A stretch of DNA of 64,000 nucleotides from Megaleporinus macrocephalus (Eukaryota > Chordata > Actinopteri > Characiformes > Anostomidae): the NCBI GenBank assembly GCA_021613375.1, contig CM038720.1:11311962-11375961 (forward strand), read 5' to 3'. Each line of letters starts with the position of its first letter. The first letter of the stretch is position 1. The position numbers and the translations under genes were made by a program. This document shows positions 12,625-24,039 of this stretch, piece after piece. The notes under the pieces were generated by a model. It saw only the letters and a list, made by a program, of their open reading frames with translations. It searched no databases and had not been told where the DNA came from.

Positions 12625-12850
12625 AATCATAGTGAAGGCGAGGGAGCTCTCTAAAGTTCTCAGGGACAACATTGTCAAACCTTCAAATGGAAAAAAAACT
12701 ACAGAGCCATAGAAAAGACCTTAAACATTGCTGTCAGTGCAGCTGGTTTGATAATATGTAAGTGGAAGGCTTATGGAACCACAACTAAGTATTGCTGGAC
12801 AGGTGTGCCATGCAAAATTTCACATTGCACTCTCAGACTAAGGAAGAGAA
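12625..12850 (+). pseudogene. Tc1-like transposase remnant, N-terminal (DNA-binding) part
   Basis: Reading fragments in shifting frames give ARELSKVLRDNIV and then KWKAYGTTTKYCWTG followed by CKISHCTLRLRKR. These correspond to the paired-type helix-turn-helix region of Tc1/mariner transposases (ELSKDLRDKIV..., KWKANGTTT..., RKISPRT...). Frameshifts separate the parts and no DDE catalytic region follows. It is dead and cannot encode an enzyme. Confidence 0.75.
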
Positions 12851-12885
12851 AGACAAGAGAGAAGATGGTCTAACCAGCTAGCCCA

Positions 12886-13262
12886 GACTCATCCTGTCTC
12901 GTAATACCATTTTGTACTGGAAGTGATAGTAAGTCACTGTAGCATCGAGTCAAATCATGTGAGGATTCTAACCATGTATCAATCATGTTACGCTTCATGT
13001 TAAAGGTTCTGCTTTTGGTTAGATCATTTAAGGACAGATAGCCAGTGAAAGGAAGAGTAGATGCAACAACTGCTGCCCACAAAAACAAAAAAGCTTTTCA
13101 TTTCTGGAGGCACTCTGGTCAAGTAAAGGTTTCATTGAGACATTGAGACGGAGGGACTGTGCATTTCCTTGTTTCTTACAACAGGGCTAGACACTACAAC
13201 TTTCCAGTGATATGTTGCCCCCTATTGTAGGGGTATAAATTTGACAGGTTGCATCATCTTAC
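12886..13262 (+). repeat. Dispersed repeat, family B (copy 1)
   Basis: It matches 38,585-39,078 over most of its length. Shared blocks are GTAATACCA(T/C)TTTGTAC, GGTTAGATCATTTAAGGACAG, GATAGCCAGTG, TTTCCTTGTTTCTTA, GCCCCCTATTGT and TGCATCATCTTACAAATTGC. The second copy carries an extra internal block. It is non-coding; the class (miniature DNA element or SINE-like) is unresolved. Confidence 0.75.
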
Positions 13263-13600
13263 AAATTGCTTCTCTTCTTCACTCATGTTTAATAAGTGCA
13301 ATGTCAGAAGAGCATATGTGTATAGATGTGAAGTTGGTGATATGCACTGAAAGCATATTAAAGTATAATAAAAGTGTCTGAATGCTGGCTTCACCTGACT
13401 GTACATCATATGATTTGGATGTGAAGTTAGTCAGCGTCAAGTTAGTCAACTTCAAGCATCTCATTACATTGTCCATTATTCGGAAACAAGGCCGTGCCAA
13501 TCAGTCTCGTGACTAACAAGATGGAGTGCTAAATTGGGCTCTTTTTAAATGTAATTTAAAGAAGCTTGGCGTTCCCATCAGCTCACCTTTTTGAGGAGTG
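13263..13600. other. Non-coding, nothing recognised
   Basis: Short frames only. The GAAGTTAGTCAGCGTCAAGT / AAGTTAGTCAACTTCAAG words form a small local direct repeat near 13,420-13,456. Confidence 0.4.
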
Positions 13601-15830
13601 AACAATGATGTCAGTGAGTGGCTGACATATTACTGGCATTTCAATTTGAATTAGGAACGGAGGGGAAATTGCTTTTCAGCTGTGCTTGCGATGGGCCGGT
13701 GGTCACTGAGGGTGCCACGGGTCTAACGCCACCCATTACTCAGGTAAACCAATCAAAACTTGGCTGAAAAAGCACAAGCGGTTATTATATGGTCTTCTGG
13801 CATTAATATGGTAATTTGAAAATAAATGTGATGCCATCTGCTTCAGGTAAATACATTTTTGTTGATATAGGGGGGGTTTTTATTATTATTATTATTATTA
13901 TTATTACCCGCCTGCCCTCCCAGTGTTATTTTCAGTTTCTTTTCATAAAGCAGAATATCAGCGCAGTGATGTCACACGGGTCTAATTTCTAAAATATCAT
14001 GTTTATTTTACTGCGCTAAGGTGACTAAACCCGGTGGGAGTATATTGATGCATCACAGGCTGAATAATACACTCAGTGGGTCGGAGCTCGTCCTTGCATT
14101 CATTGCTCGGTGAACATATTTATTTACTTGGAACTTCAAATGACAGAGGTGCGTTACTAATGAAAGATGAGAATGTGCCAGGGACTTAAAATGCTGCACG
14201 CGCCTTCCTTCTTACCAGAGCCTCTAGAGGGCACAATTAATACCGTGCAGCTTTAAAAACCATCACCACTTGATACATTAGGCAAAGCCGTAGTAGGCTA
14301 CGGCCTTATCTTTTGGTTTTTCCCAACCGGGGTCTTATTCTACTCTATAAAGCCGGCTTTTGCGAGACAGTTCTGTTCCGTATATATATATATATTCTTT
14401 ACAGCAAAGAAGGGTTTATGCCTCTCTCAGGTATTCAAGTGAACAACCCCAGAACAAATCACGTTAAAACTACATCAACCCGATTGCCGCACCATATTCT
14501 TTACTGCTTAATGGACACGCACAGGCACAAGAAGGAGCAAGATAAATGCATTTCAATGAGAAAGACACTCAGGCAGAAATAAATGGGAGTGCACCTCTTG
14601 CTAGAAGTTTTCTCCCTTAATTGACATGGTGGTAAAACTGTTAAACATCCATTATACGTTAATGAATTGTGCCAGAATTAATCAGACAAGGGCGTGGAGA
14701 GACGGGAGGGCACGCCAGGAGCTAGACAGAGAACACAGCCGCATCACGCCGCGAGCTTCTGTTCCTCCCGAACCTGATATTGCTGTGGAGCGTTTGCCCT
14801 GCCTCTACATCCTCGCGCACATTTGCACAGCGCCTGCCACTCAGACGTGTTTTAATGATAAAAAGCCTGTCAGTCACTGCTCCGATAGCTCCACTCCTCG
14901 CCTAACAAAGACATTAACAGTCTGCATGAACGATCAGCGTCCTTTAAGATACTCCATCAATCTTCCCGCGCCCCCAAAAACTGCTGAGTCCAGGCCATGG
15001 TGTGGTGCTCGGCACGGTGAACTGAAACGGGAGTCAGACTAACCTGTTTTTTGATATACCGCTTTAAAAAATCAAATTTAAATTGGAAATTTATTCTGCC
15101 CATAAACCTTGACTGGATCCCCTTTTTTTAGCGCTCCCCCTCCTCTCCTCAGCCAGAAGAAGACAGATTATTCTGGTGAATCACGGTGAGCAGCAGTGGG
15201 AAGAATCCTGGCTGGAGACAACAGAGGATGCTACAAAATAACCTGCACACCCCCCACCGCCGCCGCCGCCGCTCTCCATTGCCCCAGGCGTATTTTACTG
15301 CGGCTCTTGATATCAGTGTTAAAAGTGATTTGCGGCACCGTATGTGGCAAGGAATCAAAACTTAATTTCGGCAGATAAAGATGCCATTTCTGGGCGAGAT
15401 AAAGTGCTGCATCATGGGCGGCATATTCCAGGGCACCGGCTCGCGCAGCACTCCGCGGACAGCCGGCCAGATTTACGGGCCTGTTTTTTCTGCCCCATAA
15501 ACGGCAAATCTCCGCGCCAGGCGACACGGGGAAATGTTAATGGATTCATTTGTCAAGAACGCCCCCCTCCCTCCACTTATTTACAGTCTTCCTCCATTAC
15601 CGCCGTTTTTCCTGTAAGACAAAAAAACACTGGCGAAAGTCAAAATATCGATTTACCTGCTTATCAGCCCAATGACTCATCCCACAAAAGTAGACAATGC
15701 CAAGATGCATTAGCGGGAAAAAAATATGCTGGCTGTCTAACCCTCTGCATTACACTGACCATGATAAGTAATCGCTGTATAATCTGCATAAATGGAGCAG
15801 TTAAAAGTTGCTAAATAACTCATCAGCCTT
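13600..15830. promoter_or_regulatory. Candidate conserved non-coding block(s)
   Basis: This block is repeat-poor and less AT-rich, with CpGs spread through 14.7-15.5 kb. It contains homeodomain-like words (TCTAATTT, CACAATTAATACC, CTTAATTGACATGG) and a (CCG)n-like patch near 15,255-15,275. Open frames of 138 and 156 codons (14,626-15,042; 15,344-15,814) have no recognisable domains and are probably chance. Enhancer function is an inference from texture. Confidence 0.3.
13880..13906. repeat. (TTA)n microsatellite
   Basis: Nine tandem TAT/TTA trinucleotides follow a G7 run and T's. Confidence 0.95.
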
Positions 15831-15934
15831 CTGCAAGAAGCCACAGCGGTCAAGAAGACTAAGACGATGATGATAGGAGAGTACTGCAGTGCTGGTCCAC
15901 TGCTGCAAGCAAGCAACTTGCATGTACCTTCATA

Positions 15935-16270
15935 CTTAGGCATTGGCGTAGGAACCGGGGGGGATAGGGGGGACGTGTGCCACCCAATATCAGAAAAAGA
16001 TAGATTTGTCTCACCCAAAAATTAAACCACAGAAAAACAGAAACTGTTTAAAAACACTTTATTTCAAAAGCGTGTTTGGGCAGCATTCGCAATTCAAGCC
16101 CTGTGTTTGTTGTTAGCAAAGGGCTGTGGTTGTTAGGTGGTCTGGGTCTTTCACTTTGTTAAGGCTTGTGTTGGGATGCCTGTTCAGAAATATCCTTAAG
16201 TCAGCAGCTTCACTGACCCGAACTCTCGCCTCACTGGAGCGTCGGGTAGCTCTCTCCAGCTTTAAACGTG
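15935..16270. repeat. Probable degraded transposon fragment
   Basis: GGCGTAGGAACCGGGGGGGA followed by GTGCCACCCAATATCAG and GTCTCACCCAAAAA resembles the end of a hAT-like repeat I associate with fish genomes. The element's other end was not found, so extent and class are uncertain. Confidence 0.3.
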
Positions 16271-17700
16271 AGCTCAGTGATGAAAGCAATGAATAGCAAC
16301 GATGACCATATATACTGCAATAAACACGGCTTTAGTGTAATGTGTTGTTATGGTAACAGACTTGGAGGGTTAACTAACGTTTATATTAACTTTACTCAGA
16401 AAGCACTTACACAATTACACAAATTGCAGACTGCTACTACACTAAATAAAAAAAATAAAATAAATAAAAATAAAAGGACACCATCATTAGAAGTGTTTTC
16501 AGTAGTACAGTATGTAATGTTCCAGAGGGTGCTGTTTGGGACGATACTGTCTAACATTAATGTTAGTCTTGTCTAGTCAGGAAACCTTAACATGCATTGT
16601 TTTGTCATTTCATTTTAGCATTATGCTCCAAAGAAAATAAAATATTTTTAGTTATATATGTATATAATCCAGATATTGCATGTATGGTTTAAAGGTTTTC
16701 TGACAGCAGTACCATGTAATGTGGAGTATGTTGTCAAGTTTGTAAAGTTATCTTTAATTGGATTTATCTAATAATAAACAGACGTACAGATAATGTTGTA
16801 TTTTGTTTAATTAGTAGTCATTTACTGTAATTACACAAATGTTGTTCTGCGTCACTATACATACAGTGATTTACTACCTAACCTACAGTGGAATCAACTT
16901 ATAGCTAATATTTAGGGGATCGGATGGGCTTTGATTCATATTAGAAAATGTGTCCTCCCCAATGTCAAACCCGCTCCTACGCACTTGTACATAGGGATAG
17001 GACACGGAACCATTTCCAGTAGCAAACTGGTTCCAAATGAACCGATTCATTGGAATTTTGTGCCTCCAACTCCTTTTATTAATGCCAGCATGTTTTTTAT
17101 GACAGTAGCATTGCAAAAACTCTTGTGTCATGACATCAGACTCTGAAAACTTGCAACATGGAGTAATGGTAGAGAAGAAGAAGCAGTTCAAAGCGCTGCT
17201 TCATTTCATGGAGGAGGAGGACAGCAGTGGCACCTGAAATATCTCTAAAATGATCGAGTAAAGGTGGAAATCTTTTCTTTGTGAAATGAAGCCATGTTGT
17301 GGACCGTTGCTTCATCTCCGCCATGACAAGCTTGTTGAAATTTGCTGAAACATCTTACCCTGCAACATGAGCTAAAATTTTAAGAATGTTATGCATTTGA
17401 CACTCTACCCAAGAGTCCCAGCTGGGCTTTTACTGAGGGTAAGTATCCTACGTTGTAAAAACATTAACACCACACAGGCAGATGGAAAAGTACAAATATT
17501 CTGTCATTTAATTCATTTTTGATGGTGGCAGGCAGACTGTTGCTACAGATAGCTCTGAGGCTACAGCTCGACTTAAGATTGAAGGGGAATTGATGTAAAG
17601 ATGTAGATGTAAAGTAATTTTGGGAGGGGTTGGGTGTTAAACTGTTAATTTGTAAGAAAACTGATGGATTCTGGTTTCTTTACAGTGGCGATGATGGGAA
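16271..17700. other. AT-rich non-coding with possible hAT-like scraps
   Basis: No gene was recognised. GGACACGGAACCATTTCCAG, then GGTTCCAAATGAACCGATTC near 17,000-17,050, resembles a palindromic hAT-related repeat. An A-rich simple patch lies at 16,444-16,475. Confidence 0.3.
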
Positions 17701-17715
17701 CTGGGGTTGCCATAC

Positions 17716-17786
17716 AGTGCAAAAGTAGTCATTTTATTTACCACCAGTGGTGTACTGGTGGTAAATAAAATGACTACTTTTGCACT
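17716..17786. repeat. Perfect 33-bp inverted repeat with 5-base loop
   Basis: The left arm 17,716-17,748 begins AGTGCAAAAGTAGTC and ends ACCACCAGT. The right arm 17,754-17,786 is its exact reverse complement. The spacer is GGTGT (17,749-17,753). Arms this long without a mismatch are unlikely by chance. The hairpin could form a cruciform in DNA or a 33-bp RNA stem if transcribed. It may be a young miniature transposon end pair, a template-switch product or a hairpin precursor. An opposite-strand frame pair here is an artefact of the symmetry. Confidence 0.95.
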
Positions 17787-17889
17787 TGATACATGTATCA
17801 TCATTTTTATATGCAGTGTTGATGTTGGCAAAATAGTTTCTCTAGGGACTTTTGTCCCAGAGTGCTGTGCATATGCCCGTCTGCTGTGA

Positions 17890-18264
17890 ATGGAGTAAAA
17901 TAAATGGATTAAGATACACTGTCATAAAAGGATGTGTCAGACAGTGTATATCTAACCATTTCATATAATAGCTTACTATGAGTGAGCTTTTAGAGCTTTA
18001 GATGTCTGGTTCCTATCATCAACACTGTGAGCAATTTTTGTTCAGTTAGTTTATCTAGAATAGAACATTTCGCACCAAACCACTCTGAATAACTGAACTG
18101 TTACTCATTTAATAACACAGAAATTTTGAAAGGGCAAAAAACATAGTGAAAAAAAATATTGCCCTTTTCTGATTTCCACTATTTCGGCATGTTTTTCACA
18201 CTGAATCCCCACATAAAATATGATATAAGTAAGAACATGATGAAACACAAAATGCAGTTTTTAA

Positions 18265-18265
<1 letters not shown>
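17890..18265. other. Non-coding, nothing recognised
   Basis: AT-rich sequence between the inverted repeat and the TA tract; no feature was seen. Confidence 0.4.

Positions 18266-18267
<2 letters not shown>

Positions 18268-18327
<60 letters not shown>
18268..18327. repeat. (TA)n microsatellite
   Basis: An uninterrupted alternating A/T tract of about 60 bases, directly next to an antisense Tc1-like remnant. Confidence 0.95.
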
Positions 18328-18329
<2 letters not shown>

Positions 18330-18344
18330 CCAATGAATTAATTT

Positions 18345-18695
18345 GAGCATGAAATGCCTGTTTAAGGTCCTGCCACAACTCCTCAGTGGACTTGAAGGTC
18401 ATGACTTTGACTAGGCCACTGTAAAAACCTTCCTGGTGTTTCTTATAAGAAATTCAGAGATGGATTAAAGATCCTTAAGGTTCTTAAGGTTGCTGTCTTG
18501 ACATATAGCCCTTAGATCAAACACTGATGACAGTACACTCTCCTGCAGGGTTTTCTGGTAGAGACTTCATGGTTCCGTCACTTATGGCAGGTTGCCCAGC
18601 CCTGAAGCAGCATACTACCACCACTACGTCTCACTGTCGGTATGATGAGCTTATTGTGGAATGCTGTGTTTTAGGATAATGCCGATGTTGGAGTT
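18345..18695 (-). pseudogene. Tc1-like transposase remnant, antisense
   Basis: On the minus strand this corresponds to the catalytic part of a Tc1-like transposase family. Plus-strand landmarks are TTTGACTAGGCCACTGTAAA, CTCCTGCAGGGTTTTCTGGT, CTTCATGGTTCCGTCAC, CCTGAAGCAGCATACTACCA and GTGGAATGCTGTGTT. These are reverse complements of segments I recognise in that family. Stops and gaps prevent any product. It is the only one of the eight Tc1-like remnants oriented on the minus strand. Confidence 0.65.
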
Positions 18696-18780
18696 ACTCT
18701 ACAGTCTCTTCAGTGTCAAGCGCTGAGCAAAGACCCTTACATTCGCTTTCATCTTGTAAAAGTTTGTGGGAATTTTCTGA

Positions 18781-18838
18781 TCTGCTTTACATTCCGGTGC
18801 CTGTACAAACTGCAGCCTTTAAGGTGGAATGGAACATT
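18781..18838. mobile_element. Short miniature element, family D (copy 2, partial)
   Basis: TTACATTCCGGTGCC followed by CTGCAGCCTTTAAGGTGGAA is the right half of the D-family short element also seen at 31.2 kb (GAGGTGCCGGAATACC ... CTGCAGCTTCAATTAGGGTG). Confidence 0.45.
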
Positions 18839-18935
18839 AGATTAAGACGCTGGTGAATAGGAAGCCAACTTCAGGCTCGTTTAAAGATGAACACCAGTCA
18901 TGTCTGCTGACAGTTCGGTGAAAAGGGGATGGAAA

Positions 18936-19232
18936 TGTCACGCCCTGCCCGTCCTTTCCCATGTAAGTCCTTGTTTTCGTCCTGTCATTTCCCTCGTCCT
19001 AGCCATGTGCTAATGTTGTTGTCACATGCTCTTTGTCTCTGCCCTAGCCCCGCCTGTCTCACCTGTTCCTCGTTTGTCCTTAGTCTCATCCATTTCTGGT
19101 CCATCTCCGTTTTTCCTCCATTCTCAGTTTTGTTATGCATTGTTTTCTTTTGTTAATAAAAGGACTTTGCATGTGTATCTGGCTCCCGCGTCATCTCGTA
19201 TCTACCGACATCTTCTATCACAGCCTGGAACA
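18936..19232 (+). mobile_element. Probable solo long terminal repeat (LTR retrotransposon)
   Basis: It starts TGTCACGCCCTGCCC and ends CAGCCTGGAACA, i.e. TG...CA boundaries. The interior is pyrimidine-rich and a polyadenylation signal AATAAA lies at about 19,156, followed by GTGTATCTGGCTCCCGCGTC, the order expected for U3-R-U5 of a Ty3/gypsy-type LTR. No 5-bp target duplication is preserved and no internal coding region adjoins. Frames of 74-75 codons here are chance. Confidence 0.45.
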
Positions 19233-19493
19233 GTAGATTTCTCCATATAGTTCATTATTTTATGTAAATTTTTGTGGGTGTAATATCAGGAATGTTATGT
19301 AACAGTGTAGAATTTTGGAATAGCTTGTAGTCATGTTATTGTTAACTGTAGCCACAATGGAGGATATGATTTAAGCTTTTAGTCTGCATTTAAAATTTTG
19401 CATATGAGGAGTCACAGGCAGCATTTCTGGCTAGCTAGCAGCCTTTTTTTACTTTGGGGCACCGACTCCATTGGTCAATTATGTGATCATTGT
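19233..19493. other. Non-coding, nothing recognised
   Basis: Short spacer between the probable LTR and the terminal-repeat element. Confidence 0.4.
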
Positions 19494-20052
19494 GGGTGTG
19501 TCTCAAAACCTAGTGAGTTGCCTACATAGACAGTATTTTACATCATAGTATGCGCTCCTGACATGTAGACTGTCCCAATTCTTAGAGACCTTAAACATGA
19601 TATCTACTGAGGAACCTTATTTAGACCTGATTTTAAGGAAGCAACGAACGCTTCCTCAGCCACTAAGGCAATCCCAGGCATATGTATGAACAGTGAACAA
19701 TTTTAAAATATGAGTTATTTTGATTCTCTCTGGTGTTTTAATGTGTTTCTGGTCATATAATCACACAAAACAGCATTTTATTATCAACTCTGTAACGAGT
19801 CCTTCACCATTTAGCAGTTTTATACTGAGCCATTAGCATTTATGCTAGCAGATTTTTAAGCCTTGGGCTATTGTTTTGGATGCCGGTCGATAGCTTAGCA
19901 ACCAGCTAAACCACCATGACGCAGTCTCTCTCTAACTAGAGCGTCTTAATAATCTGTTTTATGAGGAGAGATGAGGAGAGAACGCTGCTACTTAAACAGC
20001 TGCCTACATAGACAGCCTACTTAGACAGCTCTCTAGGTTTTGAGACAGACCC
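19494..20052. mobile_element. Non-autonomous DNA transposon with long imperfect terminal repeats
   Basis: The left end reads GGGTGTGTCTCAAAACCTAG; the reverse complement of the right end reads GGGTCTGTCTCAAAACCTAG. The similarity continues for about 20 more bases through GAGTTGCCTACATAG on the left and GAGCTGTCTAAGTAG on the right. The word GCCTACATAGACAG occurs near both ends. There is no coding capacity in about 560 bp. No clear target duplication was found, so the superfamily is open. Confidence 0.75.
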
Positions 20053-20600
20053 CCTATGTCTATGGTCTGCAGTACTGCCAGCTCCGCCTATACATTCTGG
20101 CTTTGCATTACTGGTACTGAAGCAGGATGGGTAACCAAATTCAGCTTGGATAAGCAGTGGAAATGATAACAAAATGAATAATGTTTTTGTATTTGTACCG
20201 TACTGCACTGCCAGAAGGACCACCATAACTTTACACCAGTGAGGTGGACCAACAAGGTCACAAGGCACTTATAGTATATGTGCACTGAGACATGCTACAT
20301 GCACTCTTTGCTGGTAAAATATAGATTCAAGCTGCAGAGCGTATGATAGGATCTCAAACGCTTACAAACATTCATGAAACTAAAAATAGAAGGACTAGCA
20401 TGTTGAATATAATCCCATCTACCGCACCAATGCTACTGCCATACAGTGGAATACAAATGAGTACGATTTTGTAAATAGAATCATGCCTAGAATTAAAAAA
20501 AAAAATCCCAGTAAAAACTATTCTGTGTTTGTGTTCAGGGGAAATGCTTGCTTCTCCTTTTTTTACACACTCCAGCTAGGTGAATAATTTATCTACGCTG
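20053..20600. other. Non-coding, nothing recognised
   Basis: AT-rich transition into the next repeat-poor block; short overlapping frames only. Confidence 0.4.
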
Positions 20601-21009
20601 TGTGACATACAAAAATCCACTTAAAGGCCATGTCTGAGATCAGTGAGAGCTCTCAGTATGTGTGTGTCCTGCGAAATGTCACGATGCTTGCTCCACGTGG
20701 ACGAATCTAGCGGTGAGATCAAAGCCGTGCCACACCCACGAAAGCTGTGGTAAAAAGGTCAGCCCTCGCGAAGCCCAGCGCAGGACCTCACATGCCACGC
20801 TCACATGCACCAGGGGGGACATGTTTTCACTTAGGTTTGCTTTTCATGGATTCCAGTCCAATCCGACTGTGCAAATGCAAAGTGTGCAGATGAAAGCGTG
20901 TGCCGCGCTGAAAGTCTTCCCCTCCCCCGCTCGCGAAATATTAGTCGCCCAAGGCCTGCTCTGTGGCATTTGGTTTCTGTTTGGTTGGACGTTTTGGTGG
21001 GAAAACGTG

Positions 21010-21024
21010 AAAAAAAAAAAAAAA
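21010..21024 (+). repeat. A15 homopolymer
   Basis: Fifteen consecutive A's inside the repeat-poor block. It produces the lysine run in the overlapping open frame. Confidence 0.9.
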
Positions 21025-22520
21025 CAAGGGACACGCGAGGAGGCTTCCGGGCTTGATGTAGGAGCAGCAAGCGAGGGATCCTCTCAGGACACAGCCAGAC
21101 AAAAAAAGATCTGTGTTAATTCTGGAGCGGAGATCGTATCTCGTCTCCGCTGCAAGCGTCACACAGAAGGTGCTGGAGCAGATTCCGCCATCCGTGAAAT
21201 GATGTCATCAATCACACTGCCCCTGTCTGCCACCTCCAGGTCACCTGTAGAGCCTCCTGGACTGGGCAGGTCCACTGAGACCACGGCTACGGCAGCCAAA
21301 GCTCCAGCAGCCTTGAAGTCGTAGACCCACGCCGGCCTCGGACTGGAAAGAAAAACACAAACAATGGCGAAAGCAAGAGCTCTAATGACTGGACAAAGCT
21401 CCGGCTGTACGTCTCGTCTGCCGTACCATTAAACTCGAAGTGCAGGCCGGCGCCAGTGGCACTCAGTGTCGCGGGCTTTGAATTAAAACCACCGCACTGC
21501 AGACCCAAAGCGATAAAAAAAAATTATGTTGTGTAAGAGGAAGATGGTGCATCTGTAGGTGTGGGGATGGGTTTTTTTTGCACTAGTTGCTTACGGGGGT
21601 GGTAGTGGGAGGTTGTGACGGTGAACTCTTTCTGGTCTGGAGGAGCAGGAGATCATTAGCTGGTTCCTCATTCTTTGTGCGGTGTTTACCTATCGGAGGA
21701 ACTAATGAGAGCGTCATGTGGCTCAGCATCCTTATCACTCCTACGCGGACAGGGGACAGAGCAGCTACGTGTCCACTGTAATGATCAGTTAATACTTGCA
21801 GGGTCTTACGGTGGGTGCATTTAAGACGAAGAGCAAGCGAAGCAGTGGTGAAGGAAAACATGCACTGTCCTTTCCTACTTGGCTGCGGTCTGCCTGGAGA
21901 TGAACAAAGACCTCCAACGACAATGAACAAAAGGATGCCTTTCGCATGCCATGTACTCATGCTCGCCAGAGAGGAGGACCCGATCAGCTAGCAGTCTCTC
22001 TGAAAGCCGAGGATGAGTCAGTACCAAAGACTCACTGCATGACCTTTTTAAGAGCATGAAAGCTTTTGTTTATTCCTCTATCAGCGACGCCCACCCGCGA
22101 TTGCACAAACACTGGCACGGAAGCTCACTCCTCCTCAGAGCTGTCGGAATATCTCACTTGATCCTTTCGCAGTAATTAATACACGTATACACGTGTGGAT
22201 CCCCGACAAACACGCTTCCCACCGCAAGCCAAGGTACGTTCCTCTTCACGGCCAGAGAACGTTCCACGGCATGGACTCGTAGTGTGACTTCCTGCGGAGG
22301 CACGTCCGACAGCTTCCAAAATGAGTTTTCCTGCCTTTGTCTGGGAAGTCCATGTCTCCTTTAACCTAGTCTGCCACGCCACGCTCCTGAGTAATTGCGC
22401 TTTTCCTTTTCGCTTAATTTCTCCCCTTCTTCCATTGCAATGGTTTGACCTGCCGAAGTAAACATGCATTAATCAAACCTGGAGAGGGTATTATCAAGGG
22501 GTGAGCCCAAGGCATTTGAA

Positions 22521-22563
22521 GGGGGTTGGCGGGTGGTGGTGGTGTTGGGGGCGGGGGTTTGGG
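22521..22563 (+). other. G-run cluster, possible G-quadruplex
   Basis: G runs of three to five occur at 22,521-22,525, 22,531-22,533, 22,547-22,551, 22,553-22,557 and 22,561-22,563. The spacing permits a quadruplex only if the five-base runs are shared or one loop is long. Structural potential only. Confidence 0.35.
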
Positions 22564-23784
22564 TGGAAAGCAGCGGGGCCGTAAAAGATAGATGCAGCAG
22601 GGGCGCTGGGCTTTGCTGTCCTGGGGGAGCCGGACAGCGCCAGCTGATGGGGTCACCGTGTCCACCTTGGAAAAGTGTGTCAAGGACAGCGAGTGAGGGG
22701 ACAGTGTGAGGTCTGAATTTATCACGCTGACTCCAAAATGCAACAATGAGCAATGATCACCGCAGCTCCTTTCGCCGGAGTGCATGACTGATTACCGCAC
22801 AAGACTAGTAAGTGCATAATCATCATGAATAAGGGGCAAACTTTTTCTCCGGCTCCCCTCTCTGCAAAACAGACGGGGGAAAACAAAGCTTAGGAAAAGA
22901 GGGAGTCGTAAAACCAAATCAGGACTGGTGTCAAGTTAACAGAAGGAGGATGAGCTGGAGTGTGTCATAGGTGTTAAAACGACCGGCAATTGACGCGCCA
23001 TTACAAGCCATGGCTAAAGAGCAATCCGTTGTTGGCCAGATGTCTGTCAGGCCATGGACGGTCCACTCAGATGGATGTTACTTAGGTCCCAAGCATCCTT
23101 ATCCTTAAGTAGAGCTCTAAAACCCCACCATATTGACGCGTTAAAAGGACAGAGAAGGTGATCAATATAGAGATTTCTATCAGGGGGTCGTTACGCAGCC
23201 CCTACAGTGACATTAGAGCTCTCACGGCCCACACATATATATTCTCAGGTTGGAGTATCCGTGGAGGTAGAGGGCTGATGTAATAGTACAGCAGGAGTAA
23301 CAATTCCGAGGGAAAGAGGCCCGTTGTTCAGTGCTGAGTGGAGCCCACTGTAAACAGCTGGGAGATTGCTCTGCAGGAGAATAGCACCGCTGATTGCAAT
23401 CAGGCAGGGAGTTGAATAATATGTGATTGCCTATTTATTTCTGCGTTTACCACAGTTCAAAACAATCTTGCGACATCCTGCGCCATGTCACCCACAAATA
23501 TTCATTTTTCCATTGAGGCGGCAAAAATTGTGGCAGAAATTTCCCATGATTCGGGGTTGAGGGGGAACCGGGGGCTATACTTTTCTGTAATTCTAGAGCC
23601 TGTTGTTGCTAAGAAGAAGAAACACCGCCACCGTTTTTCCAGACCCATTATTTGGCAAAAACGATCTGCAGGAAAAGCTGCTGACATTTTTCACCATGTG
23701 TACACCAAACGTAACTGGACGGCTCTTTTAACTAGACAAATCCGCTACGTTAAAGGGGATCTACTATACTAAGTGTTTTGGAGC

Positions 23785-24008
23785 TCTACTACAAGCGATT
23801 TACATGTTTTAATTGAACCAAAACACTATATAAAACTGTTCTGACTGAGCAGTTGAAAGCAGTACCAGTAGCAGTAGCGTGTGTGGACATGCCAAGCTTT
23901 CCTTTAGCAGAGTGATAAGGATTGTGGTTCAAGATGATGTCACATTGTAACAGAGAAAAAGGCTGGAATTCCCCTTGAAGGTGTTGACACAGGTGTTCAG
24001 TTATGTAC
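23785..24008 (+). repeat. Dispersed repeat, family H (copy 1)
   Basis: It shares ATAAGGATTGTG, AGATGATGTCAC(A/C)TTG, AACAGAGA and GGCTGGAATTCC with 47,070-47,135, in the same order. Non-coding, class unknown. Confidence 0.6.
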
Positions 24009-24039
24009 ACACAGCTTGTATGTTCTCCACTTTAAAGGC

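Larger units (their letters stand above)
20600..23755. promoter_or_regulatory. Candidate conserved non-coding cluster
   Basis: A long repeat-free, CpG-containing stretch. It includes ATGATGTCATCAATCAC near 21,200 (AP-1/CRE-like core), GCATAATCATCATGAATAA near 22,815 and GATTGCAATCAGGCAGG near 23,393. The 220-codon frame at 20,662-21,324 has no domain, includes five lysines from an A15 run and overlaps opposite frames, so I do not call it a gene. Regulatory function is inferred from texture only. Confidence 0.3.

Noticed and set aside
14626..15814. Two frames of 138 and 156 codons in a CpG-containing block
   Set aside because: No similarity to a known family, no consistent splice sites, and overlapping minus-strand frames of similar length.
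20662..21324. 220-codon open frame on the plus strand
   Set aside because: No recognisable domain, lysine run from an A15 homopolymer, overlapping frames on the other strand, and no splice or promoter context. Length is within chance for this balanced composition.
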